Source: Dermanyssus gallinae (taxonomy: Eukaryota > Arthropoda > Arachnida > Mesostigmata > Dermanyssidae). Taken from it: DNA of 64,000 nt. The stretch is from the NCBI GenBank assembly GCA_003439945.1, contig QVRM01001993.1:1-64000 (forward strand), read 5' to 3'. Of the stretch, positions 37,577 to 49,620 are shown in pieces. How positions within the stretch are numbered: the first letter of the stretch is position 1; every line of letters starts with the position of its first letter. The translations under genes and the position numbers were made by a program. The notes under the pieces were generated by a model that saw only the letters and a program-made list of their open reading frames with translations, was not told the origin of the DNA and did no database searches.

Positions 37577-38045
37577 TTATTTGCTTGACATATACACATA
37601 TATTTTATATCAGGGGCGCTTCGAGCGGCATCGCTCAATCGAAAATTCGATCAACAACGGGAATCGAACCGGCGCCGGTAGATAGACAACCATGATTAGC
37701 GCACTAGCCCGCTAGAACATGCCGCCACAATGTATATATAAAATCCACAAGTTGTAATATCAAATTAGGCAAACCATTTATACCACATCGTCCCGTATAT
37801 TATTAATAAGAGAGGAAATACACATAATCTCTTCTCTTATTTATATCGGTATCTTTAAATATATATATATATATATATATCTACCAGCCCCATCTTGGAC
37901 CTAGAGCCTTGAGTCGTTAGTTTTCAGTGCGTTATGTGACACATTGTGATAACAGACAACATGGACAAATAAATTTGCCGGCGGGCTATATATATATATA
38001 TATATACAGGATGTCCCCACAAGAAAAGATCTTCAATTCCAAATG

Positions 38046-38083
<38 letters not shown>

Positions 38084-40318
38084 GGTCATTAATATCGTTA
38101 TGTACTTACAGGTAGTTCAACAAGTTCTTAAAATAAGCTTTTCAGAATTCGAATTTTGGCGCGCTTTCACCGCTATTGGAAACGGCAACTTTTCGAATGC
38201 TAGCAGTCAAAATATTATGGTGATTGGCCGTTGCGATTTCGTTTGATCGCTTTTCCCGTGCAACGTATCGGCGTGATTTTGAAGAATGGAGAAAAAAGAG
38301 TTTCGAGTGGTTATCAAGCATTTTTATTTCAAAGGTTGGAATGCGACCCAAGTGAAAACTGAGTTAGACGAGGTGTACGGTGACTCTGCGCCATGTTTTG
38401 CCACTGTTTCCAACTGGATTAATGAGTTAAAAAGAGGTCGCAGGAGCACCGAGGATGAACTACGTTCAGGACGCCCAAAAACGGCAACTGATGAGGAAAA
38501 CGTGGAAAAAGTGCGGAAAATCGTTGCCGCAGATAAGCGAGTGAACATTAGGGAAATAGCGGAGGCCTTGGGGATCAGTTTGGGTAGAGTGCATTTCATC
38601 CTGCACGAAAACTTGAAGATGAAAAAGCTCAGAGCAAAATGGGTGCCGCATTTGCTCAACCAAGGCCAAAAAGGCGCGCGTGTTTCCGCTTCACAGCGAA
38701 ATTTGGCCAAGATGTCGAAAAATCCGTCGGATTTTTGGCGCAGATTCGTGACCGTCGATGAAAGCTGGGTCCATCACTACACTCCCGAGACCCAAGAAGC
38801 ATCTCGTCAATGGTGTGCACCTGGTGAAGGACCTCCGAAGAGGGTGCGGACAACGGCATCGGCCGGAAAGATGATGGCTACGGCTTTTTGGGACCAACGT
38901 GGAATAATTCTGGTCGACTACCTTGAGAGCGGTAAAACGATCACGGGAGAATATTATGCAAGACTGTTGGACTGCCTGAAGCAAGAACTCATCGTGAAAC
39001 GGCCCGCTTTGCAGAAGGGGGTTGTCTCGTTTCACCAGGACAATGCTCCCGCACACAAGTCGCGGCAAGCAACGGCAAAACTGGCCCAACTGAGGTTCGA
39101 ACTTATTGAACAACCTTTCTATTCTCCAGACCTGGCCCCCTCTGATTATTTCCTCTTCGGACATTTGAAGAATAGTCTCGGTGGAAAGCGTTTTTCCAGC
39201 AATGAAGAGGTTAAGGCTGCTGTCAATGCCTATTTTCAGTCTAAAGACGCGGAATTCTACTCAAGAGGTATAAATGCTCTGAAATCTCGATGGGAAAAGT
39301 GTATTGAGCTTCTCGGGGAGTATATCGAATAAGAAAAAATTAAAAACAAGATTTGGAAAATTCTTGGTTTTCATTTTAAGAACTTGTTGAACTACCTGTA
39401 TTTCGAGGTTTGGTAGAACTCGGCAAGAAAATAATTTTTACCAATGGAAGGAGGACGCGGAAACGTCTTGTTTTGGAGAGAGAGTTAAATTTATAAAAGT
39501 AGTTATTTTGCCTTTTCTTCTCCTACATAGTTGTGCAAAATCTACGTTTGCGGGAGAACCAGTCGGCGCATGAAGGAACCTTATATACCGGCGTGCTCGG
39601 AGGAAAATTCTGCAGGAGGGACTCTAGAGGACACTTCACTAGCTTGAGTAGCGAAAAGCGAATAGCCAGGCTGAGGAAAGTCATAAAAAGTCGATATGTT
39701 GTTATTCAATTCAATTCTGTTTATTTCACTCAAATTGAGTATAATATACATTTAAAAAGTTTCTTCGTGAAGCTCTGCCTTCTTCACGCTTCCGACGATA
39801 TGTTGTTATGTCTTACGTTAACGCTTTTTCGTGAAAAATCGTAACATTTTTCCATTACGACCAAAAATATATGTCCAAGAGACAAGTCTCACGCAATGGC
39901 AACTTTAATGCCCACCATTTTCGTACCAAAATGATGGTGCTGCGTTACGTAGTTGTCAAGTATCTAAGCTTTTTCAATAGTCATATTGAAAGCGAAAGCA
40001 TGCATACTTGCATAGGGTGTATGAGAAAGTTAGGAACATATTTTGAGGTTTGGTAGAACTCGGCAAGAGAATAATGTTTCCTAGTGGAAGGAGGGCGTGG
40101 AAACGTCTTGGCAAAATTTTACGGTTCTGAATATTGAAAGTTGCACGTAAAACAACAACTATGACTGTCGAAAGAGCTTAGTTACTTGACAACTACGTAA
40201 CGCAGCACCATCACCTTGGTACGAAATGGTAGGCATTAAATTTGCTATTGCGTGAGAGTGGTCTTTTAGACGTACATTTTTGGTACTTTGCAATAAGTAC
40301 ATAACGATATGAATGACC

Positions 40319-40353
<35 letters not shown>

Positions 40354-40580
40354 CAATAAGTCATCCAGGCAGAATAATAAACGTATCACTGCACGTAAAC
40401 TGTATTATTGCATTGTTAGTGCATAGGCCACTCGGGACTACTACCTTTATTTGTTTTGATTGCCTTACCTCCGTATCCGTAATGAAAGCCGTGTGAGACG
40501 AGCGTCTCCCCGGGAACAGGAAAGCGCGGCGTGTAGGTTATCAGGTCGGTTACACAGCCGCCCAATACAATAACTTCCAT
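36164..40580 (-). CDS. RBKS: Ribokinase, three coding exons, complete
   Basis: Minus-strand exons in order: 40580-40469, 37343-37060, 36706-36164, with GT-AG junctions. The join is 939 nt, encoding 312 aa (human 322, E. coli about 309). Motifs of the PfkB/ribokinase family: GGCVTDLI at the N terminus, PGET, the GYGGKGAN substrate loop built across the exon 1/2 join (residues about 35-42), NETEA (about 185), and DTTGAGDAFNGSF (about 253-265) with the catalytic Asp259. The C terminus has KKGTQSSYP, as in other ribokinases. Family knowledge: it phosphorylates D-ribose to ribose-5-phosphate with ATP in the cytosol. The chosen ATG (40580) has an ideal context (CACCATGG). An in-frame ATG at 40667 would add 29 aa and cannot be excluded. 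Intron 1 (3.1 kb) holds a SINE and a nested mariner. The adjoining palindrome begins about 90 bp past the stop. Confidence 0.94.
36959..36998. repeat. (AT)n in RBKS intron 2
   Basis: A dinucleotide tract between RBKS exons 2 and 3. Confidence 0.85.
37510..37577. repeat. (AT)n in RBKS intron 1
   Basis: A 68-bp tract. Others in this intron border the inverted-repeat element at 38048-38080 and 40322-40349. Confidence 0.85.
37612..37735 (-). mobile_element. Second tRNA-derived SINE family, copy in RBKS intron 1
   Basis: The minus strand reads GCGGGCTAGTGCGCTAATCA, then TGGTTGTCTATCTACCGGCG and a perfect B box GGTTCGATTCCCG. The body goes on with GATCGAATTTTCGATT. It shares order and wording with the degenerate copy at 9.95 kb. 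Confidence 0.65.
38109..39398 (+). mobile_element. Structurally intact mariner transposon (irritans-type)
   Basis: A 1290-bp element with perfect 26-bp terminal inverted repeats: left 38109-38134 starting CAGGTAGTTCAACAAG, right 39373-39398 as its exact complement. TA duplications flank it at 38107-38108 and 39399-39400. It encloses one full-length transposase frame. It lies in RBKS intron 1, antisense to RBKS, exactly at a TA inside the terminal repeat of an older inverted-repeat element. Perfect termini, intact TA sites and an unbroken frame point to recent insertion. Confidence 0.95.
38286..39332 (+). CDS. Mariner transposase, complete, D,D34D
   Basis: A 348-aa frame, the normal mariner length. 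The N-terminal paired-like HTH DNA-binding region (1-110) includes STEDELRSGRPKTATDE, as in irritans-type elements. The WVPHLL linker is at 119-124. The catalytic domain has VTVDESWVHHY (Asp158), HQDNAPAHKS (Asp252) and YSPDLAPSDYFLF (Asp287). Exactly 34 residues separate the second and third Asp, the diagnostic D34D spacing. By family knowledge it performs cut-and-paste transposition at TA, acting on the 26-bp repeats that flank it. No stop or frameshift is seen, so the protein could be active. The start ATG lies 177 bp inside the left end. Confidence 0.96.
   Translation: MEKKEFRVVIKHFYFKGWNATQVKTELDEVYGDSAPCFATVSNWINELKRGRRSTEDELRSGRPKTATDEENVEKVRKIVAADKRVNIREIAEALGISLGRVHFILHENLKMKKLRAKWVPHLLNQGQKGARVSASQRNLAKMSKNPSDFWRRFVTVDESWVHHYTPETQEASRQWCAPGEGPPKRVRTTASAGKMMATAFWDQRGIILVDYLESGKTITGEYYARLLDCLKQELIVKRPALQKGVVSFHQDNAPAHKSRQATAKLAQLRFELIEQPFYSPDLAPSDYFLFGHLKNSLGGKRFSSNEEVKAAVNAYFQSKDAEFYSRGINALKSRWEKCIELLGEYIE
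39700..39760 (-). mobile_element. Possible short LINE 3' end
   Basis: Read on the minus strand the segment contains AATAAA (39725-39720) followed by a short AATTG-type tandem tail (about 39718-39703). This resembles the 3' end of a 5'-truncated non-LTR element, like the tail at 17.4 kb. The only evidence is this arrangement. Confidence 0.3.
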
Positions 40581-41344
40581 GGTGCTTCTGTCGGCAGTGG
40601 TGTCGGCTATTGTCACTGCGGCTTTTGCTGTTCCAGCCGCCAACGCTACCGAGGAGAGTGATATCATTTTTCAATTAGTCTTATTCCCTGGAGACAAAGC
40701 TGCGGTACCCTTTTTAATTTTAGTGTTTCTCAAAAAATTGGAGAGACCCGAATAAGTGCTACTCCCAAACGGCAAGTTCCGAAGACCGCAAGGTATGGCG
40801 GATGCTCAATAAGCTACCAGCCCAAGCCGTATATATATATCTTAAGAAATATAGATCCGGAATGATAGAGGTCTTGGCGTGATACACAGCCATTCGATGC
40901 GATATTTCATAAGGTTTGCAGATTTAGGTTACGATAAATTAACAAATAAATCTCTCGAGGGCATCTAGGGACATTCCATTTTTTGTTGAGGGAATTGTTA
41001 ACGGCTGCGTTAGGCATCTGTGGACTCTTCTAAATGTTCAGCGATTGACTATCTATGAATAACGTTAAACATAATTGTTTAATCATTTCAAACGTACGAA
41101 ATCTGTAAATCATTAAAATTGTAATTTTAAAATGGTATGTGTCACGCCGAGATCAAACGGGTATATATATATATAGCCACTATATAGCCACTATCCAATG
41201 CATGCACAGATGAAATGATCCGTCGTTCCGCCTCAAAAATTAAGTTACTAAATTCACTTGATGCTTCATGAGATGTGTTGTTTCCATCCCTCCAAATTGC
41301 CCGTAGTATAACCTTTCTGCGTTGAATAAATTACTGTATATCTT

Positions 41345-41388
<44 letters not shown>

Positions 41389-43086
41389 TATACATATATG
41401 CGTTAAGATATATGCATATTTTTGTAATTCTAATCTATCGCTTGTATTATTAATTGAATGATCGATGGTAATTACTCATATCTCTATATAAAACGCGATA
41501 TCATCTCATCGTGGGTATCTCATGGTGCACTCATCTATAGACCATTAACTTTAGGTTGTTATTATGCTAAACAGCTTCTATATGAATGCTCAATATATAT
41601 ATATATATATTTAGGCGAGCACTGCCGAGTGTTCAAACGTATTGTAAATGATTAATAAATCATCACAATATTTTCTATATATATCATGAACACCTGCAAA
41701 GTCGGAAACAGAGCATCCTTCATAGGATGTGATAAGCAGATCAAATTGAGTCGGACTCTCTTTCATCTGTGACAACCATAAACGGAGCTCACCGTTAAAA
41801 AGCTCTACCATTACTACATCTACGTGTCTTGTGACAATATGATAGATAGTATTTGGCACAATTTTAAGCGTCGAACAGAGCTGATCTAAAGTGGCGCTTA
41901 AGTATGTCCTACCATACTGACCGTTCTTTTCCATAGTCGTGTGTGGTAGTATTGTTGCACGTCAGCTGTCGTCTAGCCGGCAGAGCTGATTAAGTTCGTC
42001 GAGAAGTACTCAGATCAGCTGATTTGCTCGCTAGCATCTTGGTGATGACTTGGCTCGAAAGGAATGTACTAAGTGCTGACAAGTAGTCCGCTCGTTAAAC
42101 TCATGTTCTAGTTAGTCGAGGGCGTTTCATGCATAGCATTCCAGTCAACCACTTGATAACCCACACGTAAGGAGCGCCAGAGACCTTATCAGCTGGCCGT
42201 AACGGGTGAGAAGGATAACGTGCTTCGGATGGCTGCCACAGAGGGCGCCACGTATTACGATAGCAGCCACCGCTTACAGAACTGCTTTGCTTTCCCTTAT
42301 CAAATATGTTCGTGACCATTTCTACTAAACATGCCATATGGAACTTGGAATAAGCTAGATATTTTAAGCTAGAAAAACCAAAACAAAGATGAAGACGTGA
42401 CCATGTAGTAGGAGTTCTAATTTATGTCGTTGACTATTTTTGTTTTGTTTTATCTATGATGTAATGAAGGCAAAAGGCAGGCCTCGTATGGTATTTTGTT
42501 TTTATCTATTGTTATATTACAAACTCAACTCTAACATAATTTGTCCATAAGAGAGCTTATGCTCATCACCGTGACAGGCCGTTGCTAGCTTTTCCACAGG
42601 CTATAGACTGTCGTGGTGCGGTTCGAAATTCCCGAATACTATTATATTCTTACCATAGGATATATTATATGTATTTTTATGAACATCCTCGTCTGTATTT
42701 ATACTATTGATTAGATGATCACAATAATTATATTACTACCTAATTACTTTAGCGGAGTGTTTTTTCATATTTTCTTACAATTTATGCCGTTTCCCTAGCC
42801 TGCGTTTGGTTTCATTTACTTACGACTGAGTAAAAGCGTAACAGGAGTTGGTAAACCCTCTAAGATGCTCACGCTCAAACAATGTTGGACTCAGCCACCT
42901 AACGGCAAGTCTCGCAGGCAAGTCTTGGAAACCGAAGGATTAAGGCGATACCCACTATAACCCTACATATATGTATATCCGCATTAAGGTGACCCTCTGA
43001 CCTGCGGGATCTTTAACAAGAAGAGTAACTACACACAGTGAGTATACCAACCTGCAGTTAGCGAACAGCCATGACGCTTGCAAGTT
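40581..43086. other. RBKS upstream region without a recognised gene
   Basis: It contains a 107-codon minus frame (41611-41934) from a good ATG, MEKNGQYGRTYLSATLDQLC, ending ...TFEHSAVLA. The composition is protein-like, but no family is recognised and no splice partner was found. A tRNA-like B box (GGTTCGAAATTCC) occurs near 42620. Confidence 0.35.
41347..41385. repeat. (AT)n microsatellite
   Basis: A dinucleotide tract in gene-free sequence upstream of RBKS. Confidence 0.8.
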
Positions 43087-43118
43087 CGAGTATATAATAT
43101 TTTTATATGATATACTCG
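43087..43118. repeat. 14-bp hairpin
   Basis: CGAGTATATAATAT and its complement (one mismatch) surround a TTTT loop. Confidence 0.6.
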
Positions 43119-43952
43119 TCCATCGTTTTTTGTGGCTTGTGAAATTGCAAGGGTGTCTTCCTTTCCGTATCTGCTTTCCATATTTCCTCGGCTTTCTTCA
43201 CATCCCTGGTTATCTGTTTAATTTTCATCACCTTGTGCTCTTCAAAGTCATCGAATTGCACTTGCATTTACGTTCAAGGAAGTTTACCCGTCTATTCCAT
43301 TTGCCTATATTTCTCTCAGTCAGTTTTGCTGTGAGCAGTTCGGTCGCGTGGTCCGCCCAGTTTTCTTCTTCGTTACCTGTTTTGTTCGACGGCTGGCATC
43401 CGATATCTTTGCTTGTGCTTCCCTTGTTCAGAAGTTTAAGACTTCGAACTCCTCTTCGATAAACTGTGTTGCACACGTGTACCAACATTGTTTTGCATGC
43501 CGGCCAACCGCGCGTTGTATCGTATCTAGTCTGTTTACCATGCTTTCGTCTTAACTCACAATGACGCTAGCGTTTGTCGCTGTTGGCACAAACATGCTTT
43601 TCTAACGTTCTTTAGTCGCCATTATCCTGTTGCAGCTTCACAAAGCCTTCTTTCTTACAATATTTTGTCCATTTCAGTTCGTTCTTTTCTTATTGCATGC
43701 TCAGCTTTAAAACATTCTGGCGTGTCTTCTATATATATTCTGTATACGTTCTTCTGTATACGTTTTCATTTACGATTTCTTTCCCTGTATTTTTAGCGGC
43801 ATCTCCCTGATATTCCCGAAAGATTTTATTTTTGCAGATTTTTTCTCATTAAACTCTTGTCCAATCGTTTCGACATTATTCAATTGACACTAATTTCCCT
43901 TCTCCTGCGAATCAGCATAATAAAAAACTTCAGGCTAACCCTCAGCCAACAT
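43119..43952. other. No recognised feature
   Basis: A minus frame (43228-43488) next to the RT relic has no identifiable motif. It may be further decayed element sequence. Confidence 0.3.
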
Positions 43953-44650
43953 TTAACGTCCACGAGACTGCTTCTCGACCTTCTCGCTGCAGCTGCACTC
44001 ATGTTCCTCAGCTAGTAGGATCCCAAGGCGGAGCTCAACGCAGCTCCTGACAATAAAGTCCTCCACGAGGGTACTGACGGGAGCACTCGGTAGAGTATTG
44101 AGCCATGCACCAACATCACTAGATAAAACTGCTCGAAGGCGTTCCTTGTCCACCTCGTCTTCTGCTGAATTGAGAAGATTGGCTAGTCGTATATCCTCTA
44201 ACGGCGCGATCCAGCTTGTCTGGAAAATCGGTTCCTCAGGAAAGAATGTTTCAGTGCGGCAAAGAGATATTCCTTGGAATCCCTTAGTACAGTACGTAAC
44301 CGCTCGATAGCTGGGGGATTTAGTATCCTTGAAGCTCCTTGCCACCACCAGACATTTATGCGAATACCGCGAGACCTGCGATCGAGACAGCGTCTGGAAT
44401 GCCTAGGCCTCTTTTTGCCACGGGCAGAAAGGCTTGCCTGCAAGCTATCTCTAGTAAACTTAGATTAAGCAAGGAAAACCATGACGTCAACGTGTGGGCG
44501 TTTAGTTGTTCTAAAATAATTAAATCTTCCTTTAAGTTAATCCTACGAAGCAGGTGGTTTACCCGTGCTGTCGAGAAGCAGGATCTTAAAAGGAACAAGT
44601 CCAGATCAGGGTGCACCCAAAAGACCCAAGCGACTTGGAGACAATTTTAA
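43953..44650 (-). pseudogene. Unusual reverse-transcriptase element relic, post-RT region
   Basis: The minus strand, in two frames, reads FLLRSCFSTARVNHLLRRIN, ACRQAFLPVAKRGLGIPDAV, then SSDVGAWLNTLPSAPVSTLV, FIVRSCVELRLGILL and a Cys pair CSCSEKV. The order matches a region C-terminal to the RT in a family common in invertebrate genomes (cores LLRSC..RVNHLLR, LPV..GLGI, LPSxP..). A frameshift near 44350 disables it. The precise clade was not assigned. Confidence 0.6.
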
Positions 44651-45189
44651 CTTTCTCTAGCCAACAGATATCTGAGCTTTCTTCCCGTCATCAAGAAGAA
44701 GCACGCCTTAGTAAGGCGACGTTTATACCATTGTCCTGATACAGCTCCGGAAAGAGGTCGGTTACAGTCTGACCGATGAGTCTAGGAGATATTGAAATCC
44801 CAACACAAAGAGTTAGCATTATTTGTATTATGCCTATTATTTTTGTACCTTTGTTTTCTTTCTTCTTTTGTTTCGGTTGTCTATTCTGAACTCTAAAACA
44901 TATCAAATTGTGGTCGCTCCTCCTTCAATTCACATGTCCATCCAATCAAGTTGTCTACTCTCTAGTTGGCTAACACATCCTCCTCGAAGTGGCCCTTCTT
45001 AAGTTTAGCAAATTTTGGTTTACCTAATAATACCGACAATTTTTTAACAATGGTTTGTGGTTATAAACATGTGCATGTATCACAAGCATGACTAAGAGAA
45101 TACTAGAACTAATAATAATTTTTGAAACAGGGGTTTATTATTATTATCATTATGTACATATATCTCAATTACTAATATATTAATTATAT

Positions 45190-45424
45190 AACATCACTAG
45201 TATTGCCTCGAGTGTCGCTGACCACTCAACATCATTTTGGCGTTGCCTCTCTGAATCTCCAATGACACCCTCTGTCGGAGGGGCGCGGTCGATCTTGGCT
45301 CCGCCGTGGCCTCGAAGAGCTTCTTCCCTCTCTCATCAGTTTCAGTGCATCCTTGCCTCAAACGCCAGATGACTCGAAACCAATTGCCATTACCACGTAG
45401 CGTAATAATATTAATAGGCGCCAT
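45190..45424 (-). pseudogene. C-terminal end of the same RT family, relic
   Basis: The minus frame reads GKKLFEATAEPRSTAPLRQR then VSLEIQRGNAKMMLSG before a stop. The LRQRxSLxxQRGNA core is the extreme C terminus seen in the same element family as the 43.95-44.65 kb piece. It lies upstream of that piece in minus orientation, so it belongs to a different copy. Confidence 0.5.
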
Positions 45425-45539
45425 CCGTCTGTCAGTCCTTTCTCATGTCTGCCATGCGGCCAACCTGTTGACTCTGATGGTCTACACTCGTTAAGCTGTC
45501 TGAAAAATCCCGCCAGAATTACAAGACACGACGCTGAAC

Positions 45540-46000
45540 TCAACGCCATAGTTAGAAGAACAGGGATACCACCTACACCCGAGCCGAATGGTCCTTATGG
45601 CAGCAGTGAGCTGCGACCTGAAAGGGCCACACGGAAAAAGCCTTGTATGGGATGTAACGGTTTCATGCACGGCGGCCTTAGCGTATTTAGGCCACATCGC
45701 AGTTGAATCGGGATGGGTAGCAGAGTGCGCGGATTCTGAAAACATGAAGAAAAGATCTCGAGCTATCTAGAAGCTACCACTTTGTACCCATTACATTAGA
45801 GAGACGCTTGCCCCCATAAGCTGAGGTAGAGCGAAAATCCTAAAAGATATCGGAAACCGAATAGAAGACGTTACGGGCGATCGACGCGGGCCATGTTTTC
45901 AAGACAGACGTTTGTAGAAGAACCGTGACTTCCATCATAGGCGCCAGGAATTGACAGAAAGCAGCAACCAGAGCAGGATGAACCTGGCATAAACGTTCAT
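45540..46000 (+). pseudogene. Inverted copy of the RT-family C-terminal region
   Basis: The plus frame gives DLKGPHGKSLVWDVTVSCTA, ALAYLGHIAVESGWVAECAD and, after a stop, ILKDIGNRIEDVTGDRRGPC with FQDRRL. The blocks GKxLVWDVTV...AE...K and TGDxR....RL precede the RGNA terminus in this family. Orientation is opposite to its two neighbours. Confidence 0.55.
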
Positions 46001-47241
46001 ACCCCACAATTCTAATAATCATAATGATCATCATCATCATCATTGTTTTCGCCATCATCATTTAGTCGTTTACATTTTACGCAGCAAGCTGCACGTTCCG
46101 TAATGAAGAGGGAAGTAATTAAGTTCGTCGTGGTTAGAACAGACACGCCCACATGGGCCGACGTTCAGACGGCCTGGCATTGGTAAACATCATCCATTTT
46201 AACGGTCCGATGCAATGGTTTGGCTGGTAAAATCGGGTGCTTCGTTTTACCGCGCCAACATGCATTTATTGGCGTTTCGTGCCGTTTGTTTCGTGTACAA
46301 GGCAAATAAAGATTATCCCGCGTGTACCTATCGTCGTTGTTGTCGAATTGTTGTTGGTGTGCATGCTCTTGGGAGTCCGGATTAGTGTTGTTTACATCGT
46401 TCTTGGGAATATATAATACATACACCCTCTGTTGGTGCTATCTTTAGGAGCACTATTATTTGTTTGGCTGTTAGTGTTGTCTTTGACTATATTATTATTA
46501 TTATTACGCCAAGATGATGTTAAATGGCCGCCGACACTCTAGCAATAATAGTACAAGCGATATTTTAAATGTTATATAATTAGTATACTAGACATTGTGA
46601 TACCTGTACGTAATAATAGAAATAAACCCTTGTCCTTCAAAACATATTATTATTATTATTATTATTATTGAACAAGGGCTAATTATTTTTAATATGCATA
46701 GATATCACAATCACTAATCTACTAATTATACAGTATTTACTAATTATACATTTTTTTCCTCTTATGGACAACCTACTCGAATTGGCACTGGCAGAGTCGG
46801 CCTATGAGGTTTGATGAGAAAATTATTGCTCGGTCGGCGAAAGGCAAATGAGGATACTCATTCAACATCTCTTGCATCCAACAGTTGCTCTGAGTCGCAT
46901 TGCGCAAAAAACGTTTTGTCTGTCAAAGCAATCGATTCGCTATTTTGTCTGGATCTACATCATCTTAAACAGTTAGAGCGGTTTAAAACCTTGTTCCATT
47001 TGACATGCGTAGTTGGCAACACAAATAAATACAAATGTGGTATCCTTATAACAACAGCAAAAGCGAAAACACAATCTCAAATAATTACTAGGCAGGCTAA
47101 ACGTGATTAGCTTTTCAAGGGACTGCACGCCGCTGACGATTAGCACACAGCACCAGCTAAGACGGACTTGGACACTAAAATCAGACAGTCAGAGATTCAT
47201 GTATAATTTGCTATTGTCAAGAATGAACGTATGTTAATTAA

Positions 47242-47249
<8 letters not shown>
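46001..47249. other. No recognised gene
   Basis: It contains short ATT tracts. CCCTTGT (about 46628) and ACAAGGG (about 46671) bracket one of them. A 99-codon plus frame (46811-47110) has no motif. Confidence 0.35.

Positions 47250-47329
<80 letters not shown>
47250..47329. repeat. (AT)n microsatellite
   Basis: Two runs split by ACATGTATGT. Confidence 0.85.
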
Positions 47330-47330
<1 letters not shown>

Positions 47331-47399
47331 CAACGAAGGTTTGCAGAATAGTGGCGTTCTCGAGTAGAAGTAATCGTATTAGCAACAATCCCTTCATCT

Positions 47400-47801
47400 T
47401 CTTCTACTGCTTGAACACTTGATCAAAGTCTAGCTGATGTCTGATTGGCCGCAGCACGTCGCTGCTATCTATGTTCGCGGGTTTGTGCAAACATGTCTCT
47501 TTCTCTCGTTTCTGTTGTGGTGAAATGCGATGCGGCAGTCTATCGGCACGACACTCTCGACGCCAGTATGAAGTGACTGAGTATTGACCGAACACGATTC
47601 ATCTGTTCAGCCTAATCATTCTATCTCCATTTCGACTCACTGGCACTTCGACCGGGAAAGCTCACACAAACCGGCGATCACCGGTAGCGAGTGGCGAAAC
47701 TTCCTCCGCTGTAGATGCAACAGCTCCAGCCGTAGGTGTACTATACATATATATATATATATATATACATATGTATAGTATATATATATATACATATGCA
47801 T

Positions 47802-47843
<42 letters not shown>

Positions 47844-49095
47844 GCATAGGTGTATACATAGGCGCTTGTTTGCGCTTTTGAATGTGTTTGCGTCTTTGAG
47901 TCTCTTTGGGCGTCTGTGTGAACGCATGCATGTGCATAAATGTGCATGTGCCGTGGAGTAGGCATGCGTAGTAGAGCTATTCAATTCCAATCAGAATCAT
48001 ATCCCATTCTTCTGTTGTTCGCTCAACCCCTCCCCCCTCCTCCCAAGTGGCCGAGATTGTTCGTCGAGAGCGCTTGCGCCGAAGCGCCGAAGAAATGAAG
48101 TAGTCACTGTCTGTCAGCTGTTAAGATAGATATCATCAACTATTGCAACCAACCGAGGACCATCAAGAGGACTGAGAAGGGCGCCAACTTTCGTCATTCG
48201 AAACTGCTGCTACGCTTGACCTTTGGTGACTTCATGAAGACGAACGAACACGAATGGCGGCGGCGGCGGCACTTCGACGAAGACGATGTGCCTTTTGAGA
48301 GTGAACGCTAGCGCTTCGAGGCAGGTCTAACAATACGCCTTCTCGCCCCACATCGTCTGTGTATCGTCGCCGATGTGTGTGTATTCAAAGAGCCTTCTTG
48401 TACGTACTCTGTTGGGCATTCCTATCTCCTCTCTCCTCCCGATCTCTCTCTCCCTCGCTCTCTATTATTCCCCCCCCCCGGGCCTCTCTCTCTGCTGCTC
48501 GTTTACTTTCTCTGACATACGGTTGGTTACCATGCGCGTTTGCAACTTATCCTACTCACCCCCGGCGACCCCCGCGACCCCCCAATACCCTTGTGATCTT
48601 CCCGATCTCACCCGCTGTAGATTTCTCTATCTGTCGCTGGCTGACTGGCTTGATCACACCAAGTCAAAGACGACCAGCGGCGGTGGCAGCGGCAACAATC
48701 TCCACTCGGCTCGAACTTACTGCAACTGTACTACACCAACCATTACTCCTTGATGCTATGTTGTACCACCATCAGCACCAGCAGCACCACCTCCTCCACC
48801 ACCACCACCACCACCTCTACGACGAGTCGACACTAGAGATACGATCTATTTATGTTTGGCCCTGGTTTGTTGTTTGTTGTATCACACCTCGACCAGATAG
48901 ATACATATCCAGACAGATAGATAGATATCTAGCTATCAGCTAGCGAGCTACCTAAGTAGTGTTCGAGACTGGTGGAAGACTTCGAGGACTTCTTGCTCGC
49001 AACTTCACGCGCAACGAGTGAGTGCGGCGGCCGTGTCTCTCATCTCTCTACTCCGCCGGTCGCTGGTAGCAATAGCAGGCGTAGCAAAAGCCACA
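47400..49095. other. GC-rich repeat belt, left part
   Basis: CT, CGG, CCA and AT tracts. No exon can be supported. Confidence 0.35.
47745..47846. repeat. (AT)n with repeated ACATATGCATAGG
   Basis: Three AT runs separated by near-identical ACATATG-type units (two read ACATATGCATAGG). Confidence 0.8.

Positions 49096-49620
<525 letters not shown>

Larger units (their letters stand above)
38081..40321. mobile_element. Second inverted-repeat element, interrupted by the mariner
   Basis: Left terminus 38081-38107 (CAGGGTCATTAATATCG...) and right terminus 40295-40321 (its complement with one mismatch) bracket the mariner and about 0.95 kb more. Inside there is a 70-bp near-identical direct repeat (39401-39470 and 40041-40110, starting TTTYGAGGTTTGGTAGAAC) and a long inverted repeat of about 120-130 bp (39860-39990 against 40150-40290). 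No transposase remnant is recognised in this part, so it looks like a non-autonomous foldback/MITE-type element. Both ends abut (TA)n tracts, so a target duplication cannot be read. Confidence 0.75.

Noticed and set aside
38324..39164. Minus-strand frames over the mariner
   Set aside because: Antisense shadows of the transposase.
42235..42260. CTCF-like insulator motif (CCACAGAGGGCGCCA)
   Set aside because: It only partly fits the consensus when aligned, and a single short motif is not enough to call a site.
42600..42640. tRNA gene suggested by GGTTCGAAATTCC
   Set aside because: No paired acceptor stem or A box at tRNA spacing. At most a decayed SINE B box.
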